Origin: Sulfurimonas sp. | GTDB taxonomy: Bacteria; Campylobacterota; Campylobacteria; Campylobacterales; Sulfurimonadaceae | Direction: 5' to 3' | Length of the DNA: 32,973 nt | Assembly: GCA_027064045.1 (NCBI GenBank) | Contig: JAMOQK010000060.1 | Location: 1 to 32,973, forward strand | Shown: positions 1-14,984 of the stretch, one piece after another | How the letters are laid out: every line of letters starts with the position of its first letter | Numbering within the stretch: position 1 is the first letter of the stretch | The notes under the pieces: model-generated | What the model saw: the letters and a program-made list of their open reading frames with translations, nothing else | The model's database searches: none | Told to the model about the DNA's origin: nothing | Made by a program: the position numbers and the translations under genes

Positions 1-5999
<5,999 letters not shown>

Positions 6000-6006
6000 T
6001 CTTCTT

Positions 6007-6016
6007 GGCATGTGGG
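6007..6016 (+). repeat. GGCATGTG motif, copy 1
   Basis: GGCATGTGGG, preceded by T, followed by A. Intergenic; left arm of the rpoC hairpin. Confidence 0.85.
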
Positions 6017-6025
6017 ATATTAAAA

Positions 6026-6035
6026 CCCACATGCC
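6026..6035 (-). repeat. GGCATGTG motif, copy 2
   Basis: CCCACATGCC on the plus strand; right arm of the rpoC hairpin. Confidence 0.85.
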
Positions 6036-6100
6036 GATACTTCCCACTATAAAAATTAAATATTAATTCTTTCTTAAAATAAGCTAACTTTAATCACTTT

Positions 6101-6125
6101 TTGAGTATTATCTCGTGTCTATAAT
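6101..6125 (+). promoter_or_regulatory. Candidate promoter for rpsL
   Basis: A perfect TATAAT at 6120-6125 lies 58 bases before the rpsL ATG, in an AT-rich spacer after the rpoC hairpin. A TTGAGT at 6101 is too close (13-base gap) to be a standard -35, but vegetative promoters in this phylum often lack a clear -35 box. Weakly supported. Confidence 0.4.
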
Positions 6126-6183
6126 TCTCTATTGTAAATAGTGAATTAAATTCTACTGGAAAAATTTAAGTAAAAGGAATTGT

Positions 6184-6558
6184 ATGCCTACAATCAATCA
6201 ATTGATTCGCAAAGAGCGTAAAAGAGTGATTAAAAAATCGAAATCACCAGCTCTTGTATCATGTCCACAGCGTCGTGGTGTATGTACTCGTGTTTACACA
6301 ACTACACCTAAAAAACCTAACTCGGCTTTAAGAAAAGTTGCAAAAGTTAGATTAACTTCAGGTTTTGAGGTTATCTCATATATCGGTGGTGAGGGTCATA
6401 ACCTTCAAGAACACTCAATCGTTCTTGTTCGTGGTGGTCGTATTAAAGATTTACCAGGTGTTAAGTATCATATCGTTCGTGGTGCATTAGATACTGCTGG
6501 TGTTGCAAACCGTATGGTTGCTCGTTCTAAATATGGAACAAAAAGACCAAAAAAATAA
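6184..6558 (+). CDS. rpsL: 30S ribosomal protein S12
   Basis: S12 sits at the decoding centre of the small subunit and controls translational accuracy. It is 124 residues, the family length. The diagnostic [14 protein letters not shown]-type loop is present: Lys43 within [12 protein letters not shown] and Lys88 in [10 protein letters not shown]. Both are the wild-type residues whose replacement gives streptomycin resistance, so no resistance substitution is seen at these two positions. The C-terminus [12 protein letters not shown] is typical. The ATG at 6184 follows AAGGA at 6174-6178 with 5-base spacing. First gene of the str-type cluster rpsL-rpsG-fusA; the tuf gene that follows fusA in E. 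coli is absent here. Confidence 0.98.
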   Translation: MPTINQLIRKERKRVIKKSKSPALVSCPQRRGVCTRVYTTTPKKPNSALRKVAKVRLTSGFEVISYIGGEGHNLQEHSIVLVRGGRIKDLPGVKYHIVRGALDTAGVANRMVARSKYGTKRPKK

Positions 6559-6573
6559 TCTAGGATTATTTTT
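6551..6573 (+). terminator. AT-rich hairpin overlapping the rpsL stop
   Basis: AAAAATAATC (6551-6560), loop TAG, GATTATTTTT (6564-6573), followed by two more T. The stem is perfect but AT-rich, and it contains the rpsL stop codon. It resembles an intrinsic terminator or attenuator; strength is doubtful, since rpsG and fusA normally share the rpsL transcript. Confidence 0.45.
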
Positions 6574-6597
6574 TTAGTACCACTGTTTTAATACTAA

Positions 6598-6725
6598 GTT
6601 TTTTTCGGTGAAAAACCCATGAAACTAGTTTTATCTTAAAATAGTAAAAATAAAGGTTAGAAAAAATTCTAACATATTGATATTCAAGCTAGCTACAGGA
6701 CTTACACGATTAGTTTTAGGTAAGT
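6598..6725 (+). promoter_or_regulatory. Structured rpsL-rpsG intercistronic leader
   Basis: The 216-base gap between rpsL and rpsG contains further small perfect stems: TTTTTC/GAAAAA around 6601-6615; GTTAGAA/TTCTAAC at 6656-6662 and 6667-6673 with an AAAA loop; and ACTTAC/GTAAGT at 6700-6705 and 6720-6725. In E. coli, S7 represses its own synthesis by binding the rpsL-rpsG intercistronic RNA, so an analogous element here is plausible. That function is inferred, and no match to the E. coli structure is claimed. Confidence 0.3.
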
Positions 6726-6756
6726 TTTGAGTAAATTTGAAGAAAAAACAAATTGA

Positions 6757-7242
<486 letters not shown>

Positions 7243-7253
7243 TAGGATAAAAT

Positions 7254-9344
7254 ATGGCAAGAAGTCACAAACTTAATGATGTAAGAAACATCGGTATTGC
7301 TGCTCACATTGATGCAGGTAAAACAACAACAACAGAAAGAATACTTTTTTATACTGGTGTTGAACATAAAATCGGTGAGGTTCATGATGGTGCAGCTACT
7401 ATGGACTGGATGGAGCAAGAGCAAGAAAGAGGTATTACAATTACTTCTGCTGCAACAACTTGTGAATGGCGAGGTAAACAGATAAATATTATCGATACTC
7501 CGGGTCATGTTGACTTTACTATTGAAGTTGAGCGTTCAATGCGTGTTCTTGATGGTGCTGTTAGTGTTTTCTGTGCTGTTGGTGGTGTTCAACCTCAATC
7601 AGAAACAGTTTGGAGACAAAGAAACCGTTATAAAGTTCCATCTATTGTTTTTGTTAATAAAATGGATAGAACTGGTGCAGATTTTTATGAAGTTGAAAGA
7701 CAAATTCGTGATAGACTAAAAGGTAATCCAATGCCTTTTCAACTACCTATTGGTGCTGAAGCTGAGTTTGAAGGTGTTGTTGATTTAGTTAAAATGAAAG
7801 AGATTGTTTGGGATGAAGATGCAGCAATGGGTTCTGCATATCATGAACAAGATATTCGTGATTCATTAAAAGAGATCTCTGAAGAATACAGAGAAAAAAT
7901 GCTTGAAACTTTAAGTGAAGTTGATGGTAATGATGATTTTGCTGAAAAATTCTTAGAGGGTGAAGAATTTACTCAAGAAGAAGTTAAAGCTGCAATTAAA
8001 GCTGCAACACTTGGTATGGCTATCGTTCCTATGACTCCAGGTACTGCATTTAAAAACAAAGGTGTTCAAACTTTACTTGATGCTGTTGTTGATTACTTAC
8101 CTTCACCAGTTGAATCTGCTCCAATTATGGGTACATTGATGGATGATGAAGAAGTTGAAGTAGTAGTACCATCAACTGACGATGGTGATTTCGCTGCACT
8201 TGCATTTAAAATTATGACTGATCCATTTGTTGGTGTTCTTACATTTATCCGTGTTTACCGTGGTTCTCTTGAAGCTGGTTCTTTTGTTCACAACTCTACT
8301 AAAGATAAAAAAGAGAGAGTTGGTCGTATTGTTAAGATGCATGCTATCAAAAGAGAAGAAGTTAAAGAGATTTATGCTGGTGAAATCGGTGCAGTTGTTG
8401 GTCTTAAATCAACTACTACAGGCGATACTCTTTGTACTGGTGAAGAAAAAGTTGTACTTGAAAGAATGGATTTCCCAGATCCGGTTATTTCTGTTGCAGT
8501 TGAACCAAAAACTAAAGCTGACCAAGAGAAAATGGGTATAGCTCTAGGCAAACTAGCTGCTGAAGATCCATCATTTAGAGTTCATACAGATGAAGAGACT
8601 GGTCAAACTATTATCTCTGGAATGGGTGAGTTACACCTTGAGATTCTTGTAGATAGAATGAAAAGAGAATTTGCTGTTGATGCTGAAGTTGGTGCGCCTC
8701 AAGTTTCTTACCGTGAGTCTATCAAAGAAGAGGTTCAGCAAGAGTACAAATATGCTAAACAATCTGGTGGTCGTGGTCAATTTGGTCATGTTTATCTTAC
8801 TGTTAAGCCAGGTGAGCCTGATAGTGGTTTTGTTTTCCATAATGAAATCAAAGGTGGATCTGTTCCTAGAGAATATATTCCTGCTGTTGAAAAAGGTTGT
8901 CAAGAAGCTATGCAAAATGGTGTTCTTGCAGGTTATCCAATGGAAGATGTTGATGTTACACTTTATGATGGTTCTTATCATGATGTGGATTCAAATGAGA
9001 TGGCATTTAAACTTGCTGCATCTATGGGATTTAAAGAAGCTTGTCGTAAGGCAAAACCTTCAATTTTAGAGCCAATGATGAAAGTTGAAGTTGAAGTTCC
9101 TGAAGAAAATATGGGTGATGTTATCGGTGACCTTAACCGTCGTCGTGGACAAGTTAACTCTATGGGTGACAGAAGTGGAAACAAAATTGTTGATGCTTTT
9201 GTACCACTTGCTGAGATGTTTGGTTACTCAACTGACCTTCGTTCTGCAACTCAAGGTAGAGCTACATACTCTATGGAATTTGATCACTATGAAGAAGTTC
9301 CTAAAAATGTATCTGAAGAGATTCAGAAAAAAAGAAACGGTTAA
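7254..9344 (+). CDS. fusA: Translation elongation factor G
   Basis: GTPase that drives ribosomal translocation and, with ribosome recycling factor, recycling. It is 696 residues, the usual EF-G length. The G domain shows AHIDAGKT at 17-24 (P-loop), the switch I block [19 protein letters not shown] at 81-88 and NKMD at 135-138. Domain IV carries the loop [12 protein letters not shown]. It ends after a C-terminal block [31 protein letters not shown], typical of bacterial EF-G. AGGA at 7244-7247 precedes the ATG. It is the last gene of the ribosomal cluster and is followed by a stem-loop at 9339. No GGCATGTG copies occur in it. Confidence 0.98.
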   Translation: MARSHKLNDVRNIGIAAHIDAGKTTTTERILFYTGVEHKIGEVHDGAATMDWMEQEQERGITITSAATTCEWRGKQINIIDTPGHVDFTIEVERSMRVLDGAVSVFCAVGGVQPQSETVWRQRNRYKVPSIVFVNKMDRTGADFYEVERQIRDRLKGNPMPFQLPIGAEAEFEGVVDLVKMKEIVWDEDAAMGSAYHEQDIRDSLKEISEEYREKMLETLSEVDGNDDFAEKFLEGEEFTQEEVKAAIKAATLGMAIVPMTPGTAFKNKGVQTLLDAVVDYLPSPVESAPIMGTLMDDEEVEVVVPSTDDGDFAALAFKIMTDPFVGVLTFIRVYRGSLEAGSFVHNSTKDKKERVGRIVKMHAIKREEVKEIYAGEIGAVVGLKSTTTGDTLCTGEEKVVLERMDFPDPVISVAVEPKTKADQEKMGIALGKLAAEDPSFRVHTDEETGQTIISGMGELHLEILVDRMKREFAVDAEVGAPQVSYRESIKEEVQQEYKYAKQSGGRGQFGHVYLTVKPGEPDSGFVFHNEIKGGSVPREYIPAVEKGCQEAMQNGVLAGYPMEDVDVTLYDGSYHDVDSNEMAFKLAASMGFKEACRKAKPSILEPMMKVEVEVPEENMGDVIGDLNRRRGQVNSMGDRSGNKIVDAFVPLAEMFGYSTDLRSATQGRATYSMEFDHYEEVPKNVSEEIQKKRNG

Positions 9345-9373
9345 TAATTTCTCTCCTTCTGGAGAGAATAACC
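9339..9373 (+). terminator. Hairpin after fusA
   Basis: Inner stem TTCTCTCC (9349-9356), loop TTCT, GGAGAGAA (9361-9368), perfect over 8 bp. It is extended by GGTTA (9339-9343) pairing with TAACC (9369-9373) across a bulge. It includes the fusA stop. A C/T-rich rather than pure T tract follows, so this is a probable but not canonical intrinsic terminator. Confidence 0.6.
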
Positions 9374-9405
9374 ATCTCCCCCTCTCTTAATATATCTTAA
9401 TCCTA

Positions 9406-9437
9406 TTGTATCTAGTTTAATTAAATTTTGTTATAAT
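9406..9437 (+). promoter_or_regulatory. Candidate promoter for the secreted unknown protein
   Basis: TATAAT at 9432-9437 in an AT-rich stretch, with TTGTAT at 9406-9411 (20-base gap, longer than ideal). A start site near 9444 fits translation from the ATG at 9466 better than from the earlier ATG at 9454. Confidence 0.4.
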
Positions 9438-9465
9438 TATAAAAACAAATTTTATGGTGTTAAAT

Positions 9466-10134
9466 ATGAAACTAATTATTTTTTTATCTGTTTTAGTAAC
9501 TTTTTTGATGGCTAATAATCCAGCTGTGTATGCAACATTAGGTGATGTTATATATGATAATGCTGTTAAAATAGAAAAATTAAGAACTATAGATGAGTAT
9601 AGTCCCTCAAGTATCATGATAGATAAATATTTGCTAGATGTAAAAAAAACAAAAGAACTTGGTTTTAAGCTTGAATCTGGGGATAAAACCACAGATGCAA
9701 AGGGATACTTAATCAGACTTAGACAACTTTCAAAGATAAATGATTTGTTTGTTAGAAGGGTGTATAAGCTTTACAAAGAATCACTTAAAAATGAAGATAG
9801 TTGGCTTTTATCCAAGATGATTAATTCTGGTTTGATGGATACACAAAAATATAAAGATGAGATTTTAGATTATTATTTTAAACATAGCGATATGATGGAC
9901 AGTACAGGAATTATCGATAAATTTTTACAAGAAAAAAAGAAGTCTAAGGAGTTGAAGGAGGTATCCAAGAAAAAGATTGGTCTGAGTAAAGAGGAGATTC
10001 AAAAAGCTAGGATTCAACGCTTAAGAAGAAATGACAGGTTGAAACAAGAGGCAATGCAAAAGTCTTTAGAAGCACAAGTAGCGCATGAAAAGCATCAGAT
10101 TAGACAGGAACAATTAAGGGAACTTTCCAAATAA
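9466..10134 (+). CDS. Secreted protein of unknown function with basic C-terminal coiled coil
   Basis: Not recognised as a named family. From the ATG at 9466 it is 222 residues; an in-frame ATG at 9454 would add four residues, but 9466 starts directly at a signal peptide. Visible: a hydrophobic N-terminal segment MKLIIFLSVLVTFLMANNPAVYA resembling a Sec signal peptide with possible cleavage after VYA; a mixed helical middle; and from about residue 150 a long Lys/Arg/Glu/Gln-rich helix (KKIGLSKEEIQKARIQRLRR and on) likely to form a coiled coil, with no hydrophobic anchor at the end. It has no strong ribosome-binding site. It stands alone between the fusA terminator and the convergent gltX. A periplasmic location is inferred; function is unknown. 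Confidence 0.75.
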   Translation: MKLIIFLSVLVTFLMANNPAVYATLGDVIYDNAVKIEKLRTIDEYSPSSIMIDKYLLDVKKTKELGFKLESGDKTTDAKGYLIRLRQLSKINDLFVRRVYKLYKESLKNEDSWLLSKMINSGLMDTQKYKDEILDYYFKHSDMMDSTGIIDKFLQEKKKSKELKEVSKKKIGLSKEEIQKARIQRLRRNDRLKQEAMQKSLEAQVAHEKHQIRQEQLRELSK

Positions 10135-10226
10135 AATTATTATTTTTAGAAGAGTTTAAAAATACCAAGGAAAAACAAAAAGAGTATCTTAGTGTTTTAG
10201 CGATGGTTTTAGGTGTTGTTTTTTAG
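10104..10226 (+). pseudogene. Possible remnant of a small membrane-protein gene
   Basis: The gap between the secreted protein and gltX holds an open frame with no ATG, GTG or TTG at its head. From about 10134 it reads KLLFLEEFKNTKEKQ and continues to YLSVLAMVLGVVF before a TAG at 10224-10226. It looks like a short cytoplasmic N-terminus leading into a membrane helix, cut off just as it begins. It may be the start of a lost gene, a non-AUG microprotein or chance. It overlaps the end of the gene before it and the last bases of gltX. Confidence 0.2.
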
Positions 10227-11632
10227 GATACAGTTTTATCAGAAGAGACTAAGGCTGTAATTGCATTTGCAATTCTAAGCATAGTTTCATCTTTACCTAT
10301 TATAGCCATAACTGTATCGAGTCCAACCCCTGACATCTTTCCAAGGAGTGCAACTCTTAGTGGTTGACCAATTTTACCAAAACCAATCTCTTTTTCCTTA
10401 ACTATATCTTCCATAAGTATATGATAATCACTTGGAAGATGACAATTTTTACATGTTGCAACTTTTGCACCAAAAGCATTTAAAATCTCTATTGCATCAC
10501 CTTTAAAAGCTTTTTTAACAGCTTTTTCATCATAGCTTGTTGGTGTTTGTAAAATCTCTTTGATAAGGGAAACCATCTCTTTTAGTGTTTTTGCTCTCTC
10601 TTTTATGGCATCAAGAATTATCTCTTTTTTGTCATGTGAAGTAAGAACAATATCAAATTCCAAAAGAAGTTGGGCTAGTTCGTCATTTGGTGTATTTTTA
10701 ATGTAGTGTGCATTTAACCAGTCAAGTTTTTCTGTATTGTATATGGATGCAGACTTGTTAATATCTTTTGGATCAAAAAGATTTTTCATCTCTTGTAGAG
10801 AAAATATCTCTTGGTCTCCATGACTCCAACCAAGACGAACTAAAAAGTTTAGTAGTGCTTGTGGAGTGTAACCCATCGTTTTATACTCCATAACATCTGT
10901 TGCACCGTCTCGTTTGCTTAGTTTTTTACCTTGTTGATTATGAATCATTGGCACATGATAAAACTTAGGTATATCAAAACCTAACGCTTCATAAACCACT
11001 ATTTGTTTTGGTGTATTTGAGAGGTGGTCATCTCCACGGATAACTTCATTGATACCCATTAAAGCATCATCAATAGCTACAACAAAGTTATAAGTTGGAC
11101 TTCCGTCAGCTCTTGCGATTACAAAATCATCTAAAATATCTTCAGCTTGAAAACTAACATCACCCTTTACACCATCTTTAACGATTATCTCCCCAGTTAA
11201 TGGTGCTTTGATGCGTATTACAGGTTCTATTCCCTCTGGTGGTGTTGCATTGAAATCACGATATTTCCCATCATATTTTGTTCGTTGTTTATTTGCCATT
11301 TGAGTTTCACGAAGTTGTGTAAGCTCCTCTTTTGACATGTAACATTTGTATGCTTTTCCCTCATCTAAAAGTTGATTGATATATTTTGCATAAATTTCAC
11401 CTCTTTTAGATTGGTATTGAATCTCCCCATCATGCTCAAGTCCTAGCCATTTAAACGCTTCAAGAATAGCTTTTGTAGCCTCATCAGAGTTTCTAGCTTT
11501 ATCAGTATCTTCTATACGAAGAACAAATTTTCCACCATTTTTTTTAGCCCAAAGGTAAGAAAAAAGAGCAGTTCTGAGACCACCAATATGTAAATATCCA
11601 GTAGGAGATGGAGCGAAACGGGTAACAACCAT
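10223..11632 (-). CDS. gltX: Glutamyl-tRNA synthetase
   Basis: Class I aminoacyl-tRNA synthetase that charges tRNA with glutamate in the cytoplasm. It is 469 residues, normal for bacterial GluRS. It has FAPSPTGYLHIGGLRTALF at the N-terminus, with the HIGH-type motif HIGG at 15-18. The second ATP motif is KLSKR at about 237-241 followed by DGATDV. The pattern FAPSPTG...HIGG with KLSKR separates it from GlnRS. Many Campylobacterota carry two gltX paralogues, one dedicated to tRNA-Gln as substrate for GatCAB; which one this is cannot be told from sequence alone. A CKNC pair lies in the C-terminal anticodon-binding half. The ATG sits at 11630-11632. It is divergent from the addA-type gene. Confidence 0.96.
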   Translation of the reverse strand: MVVTRFAPSPTGYLHIGGLRTALFSYLWAKKNGGKFVLRIEDTDKARNSDEATKAILEAFKWLGLEHDGEIQYQSKRGEIYAKYINQLLDEGKAYKCYMSKEELTQLRETQMANKQRTKYDGKYRDFNATPPEGIEPVIRIKAPLTGEIIVKDGVKGDVSFQAEDILDDFVIARADGSPTYNFVVAIDDALMGINEVIRGDDHLSNTPKQIVVYEALGFDIPKFYHVPMIHNQQGKKLSKRDGATDVMEYKTMGYTPQALLNFLVRLGWSHGDQEIFSLQEMKNLFDPKDINKSASIYNTEKLDWLNAHYIKNTPNDELAQLLLEFDIVLTSHDKKEIILDAIKERAKTLKEMVSLIKEILQTPTSYDEKAVKKAFKGDAIEILNAFGAKVATCKNCHLPSDYHILMEDIVKEKEIGFGKIGQPLRVALLGKMSGVGLDTVMAIIGKDETMLRIANAITALVSSDKTVS

Positions 11633-11691
11633 GTAAAAGCCTTTTGTTTAAGTAAACGAATTTTAGGCAAATATTGGTTAGATTAAGGTTA

Positions 11692-11699
11692 ATTATACT
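11692..11699. promoter_or_regulatory. Overlapping divergent -10 boxes between gltX and addA
   Basis: The 119-base gap between gltX and addA contains ATTATACT. On the minus strand this reads TATAAT (11692-11697) toward gltX; on the plus strand it reads TATACT (11694-11699) toward addA. If both were used, polymerase binding would be mutually exclusive. No clear -35 is visible for either, so this is a suggestion only. Confidence 0.3.
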
Positions 11700-11751
11700 A
11701 AAAGAGCTTTTAAAACTAAGGATATTTTGTTACCATTCATAAAGGATTTTG

Positions 11752-14469
11752 ATGTTTAAAAACAATTTAGCTTATGAGGCGAGTGCTGGAAGTGGTAAAA
11801 CTTTTATGCTTGTTGTTCGTTATCTTTCACTGTTGTTTATGGGTGCTTTGCCATCTAAAATACTTGCACTTACTTTTACAAATAAAGCTGCAAAAGAGAT
11901 GCAAGAGAGGGTGGTTGAAACTTTAGAAGAGTTACAAAACAGAGGTGAACTTGATGAGATAATCAAAGTAACAAATCTTTCAAAAAGTGAGATTTTGGGT
12001 GCTAGAGAGAAACTTTTAGAACAATTTTTAGATACAAATTCTAAGATTATGACTATTGATAGTTTTTTTACTCAGATACTTCGTAAATTTTCACTTTATG
12101 CTTCACTTATGCCAGATTTTACAACTTCTGCTTCGCAACATGAGGTCAAATTACTTTCAAGATTTTTAAAAGAGGTAAGTGTTGCTGGTAAAAAAGATAT
12201 ACTTATTTCACTTTCACTGGAGTCAAATAAGAGGCTTGAAAATATTTTTAATCTACTTGATGAATTTTATATAAAAAAGCAAGAGATAGCACATCTTAAA
12301 TTTACTAAAGTTAATTTTAAAGTGTTCGAGGATGAGGCTTTAGGGTATTTAGAAGAGCTTAAAAATATTGTACATAGTTGCGATAAAGCTTCAGCTACTG
12401 CTAAAAAAGGTGTTGTAGCTGAGAATTTTGAGGAGCTTACGAAAAAAGCATGGTTAAGCAGAGATAGTTTTGATTACAGCACTTTTAGAAAGTGTTATAC
12501 GCCTCAGATGGATACCCTTTTACATCAAATAAAAGAGAGTATAAAAAATCAAAATAGAGCAAAGGAGCAAAACTTCTTTTATGCACTAAATGAACTTGTA
12601 GATATATATGAAAAATCAAAAAAAGCACTATATATGGAAGATAGTGAGCTTAGTTTTTCAGATGTTACAACTTTAGTACATTTTATACTCCGAGAGATAG
12701 CTGATAGTGAGTTTTTATACTTTAGACTTGATGCTGAGATAGAGCATATGCTTTTAGATGAGTTTCAAGACACGAGTATTCTTCAGTATGAGATACTTCG
12801 TCCACTTATAAATGAGATAACTTCAGGAGAGGGGATTTTTGAAAATGGAAGTTTCTTTTTTGTGGGGGATGTTAAACAGTCTATTTATCGTTTTCGTGGT
12901 GGCGTTAGTGCTTTATTTAGTGCGGTTTTAAAAGAGCAAAATACAACTGTGGAACAACTTTTAACAAACTATCGTTCACAAAAAGAGGTTATAGAATTTG
13001 TAAATACTACTTTTATAGATAAAATCAAAAACTATACACCACAAAGAGTAAGAGATGAAGCAGATGGTGGTTTTGTAGAGGTAAAAGAGAGTGATGAACT
13101 GATTAGGCAAAGCATAAAATGTGTGAAGCAACTTATCTCTTTGGGTGCAAATCTAAATGAGATAGCTATACTTTGTGCTACAAATGGCGATGGGGAAAGT
13201 GTCAAAGAGGCTTTAGAAAATGAAAATATAGAGGTAGTAACTGAGACAACAACAAAGCTTATAAATCAAAAAAGTGTCAAAGCAGTTGTAGAGTACTTGA
13301 AATATTTATACTTTTGTGAAGAGATTTACAAGTATAACTTTTTTGCACTTCTTGATGAAGAGTTAGGGGAGATGAAAAAGTTTGATATAAGTAGATATAC
13401 TCTTTTTGAATTGGTGCAAAAAATTATAGAAGAATACAAGCTTTTTAATGATGATTTTCATTTGATGCGATTTTTAAATGTAGTTGTGAGATATAAAGAT
13501 ATTGAAGCATTTTTGTTTGAGTATGAAAGGTTAGACACCGAGGCAGCTGCTTCAGATTTAGTTGGTGTTAGGGTTTTGACTATCCATAAGTCAAAAGGGC
13601 TTGAATATGAGCATGTTATAGTTATGGATAGACTTAAAAAGGCACCACCTTCAAGAGATACCATAATATATGAATATGACAATATAACTCTTAAAAACCT
13701 ATATCTAAGGATAAAAGGTAGAGATGTCTTAGATGACGAGTATGCATATGCCATAGCTAAAGATAAACAACTTCAAAAAGAAGATAATTTAAATGCTTTA
13801 TATGTTGCTTTTACAAGAGCTAAAAGAAATCTATTTGTTGTTATGAAGCCAAAAGATTCTGTATTTGAGATTTTAGATTTGGCATGTGGGAACAGAGGAG
13901 TTTTGATATGCTCGTCACTTGAGAGTAGTACTAAAATTGTCGGCTCAGAAGATAAGAATTTAGAATATAAAGAGATGTATTATGGAACTCAAAGTGATAT
14001 TTTAAAACTAGAAAATGAAAAAGACGAGGACTTAAAGTCTATAAATTTTGGTTTAGCTATGCACTATATGCTTGAGATGTTAGAGAGTTTTACTTCCAAA
14101 TCAATCCCACATGCCAAAACGATGATGTTAAATAAATATGGGTATATTTTAGATGATGAAGAGATAAAAGATATACAAAATCGTGTTGAGATGCTTTTAG
14201 CTTCAAAAGAGTTTATGAGTTTGGTAGATGGAGTATTTTATAAAGAAAAAGCTTTAAGATATAAAAATAACTTGCGTTATCTTGATTTACTTGTAAGTAA
14301 AGATGGCATGTGGGAGGTAGTTGATTATAAAAGTTCTATGAGTTTTATTAAAGAGCATATAAAGCAAGTAAAATATTATATAAATGCAGTTAAAGCAATA
14401 ACAGGAGAGAAAGTTAATGGTTGTCTTTGTTATTTGTTGAAAGATGAGATAAAGATAGTCAAAGTTTAA
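11752..14469 (+). CDS. addA: AddA/RecB-type ATP-dependent helicase-nuclease
   Basis: UvrD-superfamily helicase fused to a RecB-type nuclease, 905 residues. It is probably the AddA subunit that resects double-strand breaks for RecA loading. Visible: Walker A ASAGSGKT at 10-17; LALTFTNKAAKEMQERV (motif Ia); Walker B DEFQD at 336-340; VGDVKQSIYRFRGG (motif III); TIHKSKGLEY and ALYVAFTRAKRNLFV (motifs V and VI); and a C-terminal nuclease signature with Asp845, Asp858 and Lys860 in VVDYKSS. The ATG at 11752 has AAGGA at 11742-11746; the upstream in-frame TTG is less likely. The partner AddB is not adjacent. The gene contains three GGCATGTG motif copies, in three reading registers. It is shorter than Bacillus AddA but fits epsilonproteobacterial forms. 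Confidence 0.85.
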   Translation: MFKNNLAYEASAGSGKTFMLVVRYLSLLFMGALPSKILALTFTNKAAKEMQERVVETLEELQNRGELDEIIKVTNLSKSEILGAREKLLEQFLDTNSKIMTIDSFFTQILRKFSLYASLMPDFTTSASQHEVKLLSRFLKEVSVAGKKDILISLSLESNKRLENIFNLLDEFYIKKQEIAHLKFTKVNFKVFEDEALGYLEELKNIVHSCDKASATAKKGVVAENFEELTKKAWLSRDSFDYSTFRKCYTPQMDTLLHQIKESIKNQNRAKEQNFFYALNELVDIYEKSKKALYMEDSELSFSDVTTLVHFILREIADSEFLYFRLDAEIEHMLLDEFQDTSILQYEILRPLINEITSGEGIFENGSFFFVGDVKQSIYRFRGGVSALFSAVLKEQNTTVEQLLTNYRSQKEVIEFVNTTFIDKIKNYTPQRVRDEADGGFVEVKESDELIRQSIKCVKQLISLGANLNEIAILCATNGDGESVKEALENENIEVVTETTTKLINQKSVKAVVEYLKYLYFCEEIYKYNFFALLDEELGEMKKFDISRYTLFELVQKIIEEYKLFNDDFHLMRFLNVVVRYKDIEAFLFEYERLDTEAAASDLVGVRVLTIHKSKGLEYEHVIVMDRLKKAPPSRDTIIYEYDNITLKNLYLRIKGRDVLDDEYAYAIAKDKQLQKEDNLNALYVAFTRAKRNLFVVMKPKDSVFEILDLACGNRGVLICSSLESSTKIVGSEDKNLEYKEMYYGTQSDILKLENEKDEDLKSINFGLAMHYMLEMLESFTSKSIPHAKTMMLNKYGYILDDEEIKDIQNRVEMLLASKEFMSLVDGVFYKEKALRYKNNLRYLDLLVSKDGMWEVVDYKSSMSFIKEHIKQVKYYINAVKAITGEKVNGCLCYLLKDEIKIVKV
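13881..13890 (+). repeat. GGCATGTG motif, copy 3 (addA)
   Basis: GGCATGTGGG followed by A; register encodes Ala-Cys-Gly. Confidence 0.85.
14106..14115 (-). repeat. GGCATGTG motif, copy 4 (addA)
   Basis: CCCACATGCC; register encodes Pro-His-Ala. Confidence 0.85.
14305..14314 (+). repeat. GGCATGTG motif, copy 5 (addA)
   Basis: GGCATGTGGG followed by A; register encodes Gly-Met-Trp-Glu, just before the nuclease DYK. Confidence 0.85.
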
Positions 14470-14507
14470 AACTTATAAATACCTGAATTTAAGTAAGTTA
14501 TAAGTTT
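14469..14507 (+). terminator. Inverted repeat after addA
   Basis: AAACTTATAA (14469-14478) and TTATAAGTTT (14498-14507) form a perfect 10-bp but AT-only-rich stem with a 19-base loop, directly after the addA stop. It could be a weak terminator or an operator ahead of rplM. TATACT at 14515-14520 may be the rplM -10 box. Confidence 0.35.
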
Positions 14508-14552
14508 ATACAGTTATACTTCCATCAAATAAATTACTTGAAGGGTTCTAAA

Positions 14553-14975
14553 GTGAAATTTACAAAAATTGCAACTCCTGAACAAATCGATCAAAAATGG
14601 GTTTTGATTGATGCTGAGGGTAAAACATTTGGTCGTATGATTACAGAAGTAGCTACTATACTTCGTGGTAAAAACAAGCCATGTTTTACTCCAAATATTG
14701 ACTGTGGTGACTTTGTAGTTATCATCAACGCTTCTAAGGCTAAATTTAACGGTCTTGGTAAAATAGCAAATAAAGAATATTTTTCACATTCAGGTTACTT
14801 CGGTAGCACTAAAAGTGTTAAAATGACTGAGCTTTTAGAAAAAAATCCAGAGAAACTATATAAATTAGCGACTCGTGGTATGCTTCCTAAAACTAAGCTT
14901 GGTGCTAAAATGCTTAAAAAATTAAAAATCTATGCAGGTGCTGAACATCCACACACTGCACAGCTTTCAAAGTAA
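14553..14975 (+). CDS. rplM: 50S ribosomal protein L13
   Basis: Early-assembly protein of the large subunit. The preferred start is GTG at 14553 (MKFTKIATPEQIDQ, 140 residues), because AAGGG at 14541-14545 lies 7 bases before it. A TTG at 14538 is open but overlaps that ribosome-binding site. Typical L13 blocks: WVLIDAEGKTFGRMITEVATILRGKNKP, the DCGDFVVIINASKAKFNG segment, and the ATRGMLPKTKLGAKMLKKLKIYAGAEHPH region that is the L13 signature. It is followed after 9 bases by rpsI, the universal rplM-rpsI pair. Confidence 0.97.
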   Translation: MKFTKIATPEQIDQKWVLIDAEGKTFGRMITEVATILRGKNKPCFTPNIDCGDFVVIINASKAKFNGLGKIANKEYFSHSGYFGSTKSVKMTELLEKNPEKLYKLATRGMLPKTKLGAKMLKKLKIYAGAEHPHTAQLSK

Positions 14976-14984
14976 GGATAGTTT

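Larger units (their letters stand above)
6007..6035 (+). terminator. Hairpin downstream of rpoC built from two inverted motif copies
   Basis: Perfect 10-bp stem: GGCATGTGGG (6007-6016), 9-base loop, CCCACATGCC (6026-6035). It begins 7 bases after the rpoC stop. No T-run follows directly, so intrinsic termination is plausible but not certain. Each arm is a copy of the window's over-represented GGCATGTG motif. Confidence 0.6.

Noticed and set aside
6223-6450. Streptomycin-resistance change in rpsL
   Set aside because: Lys43 and Lys88 are both wild type.
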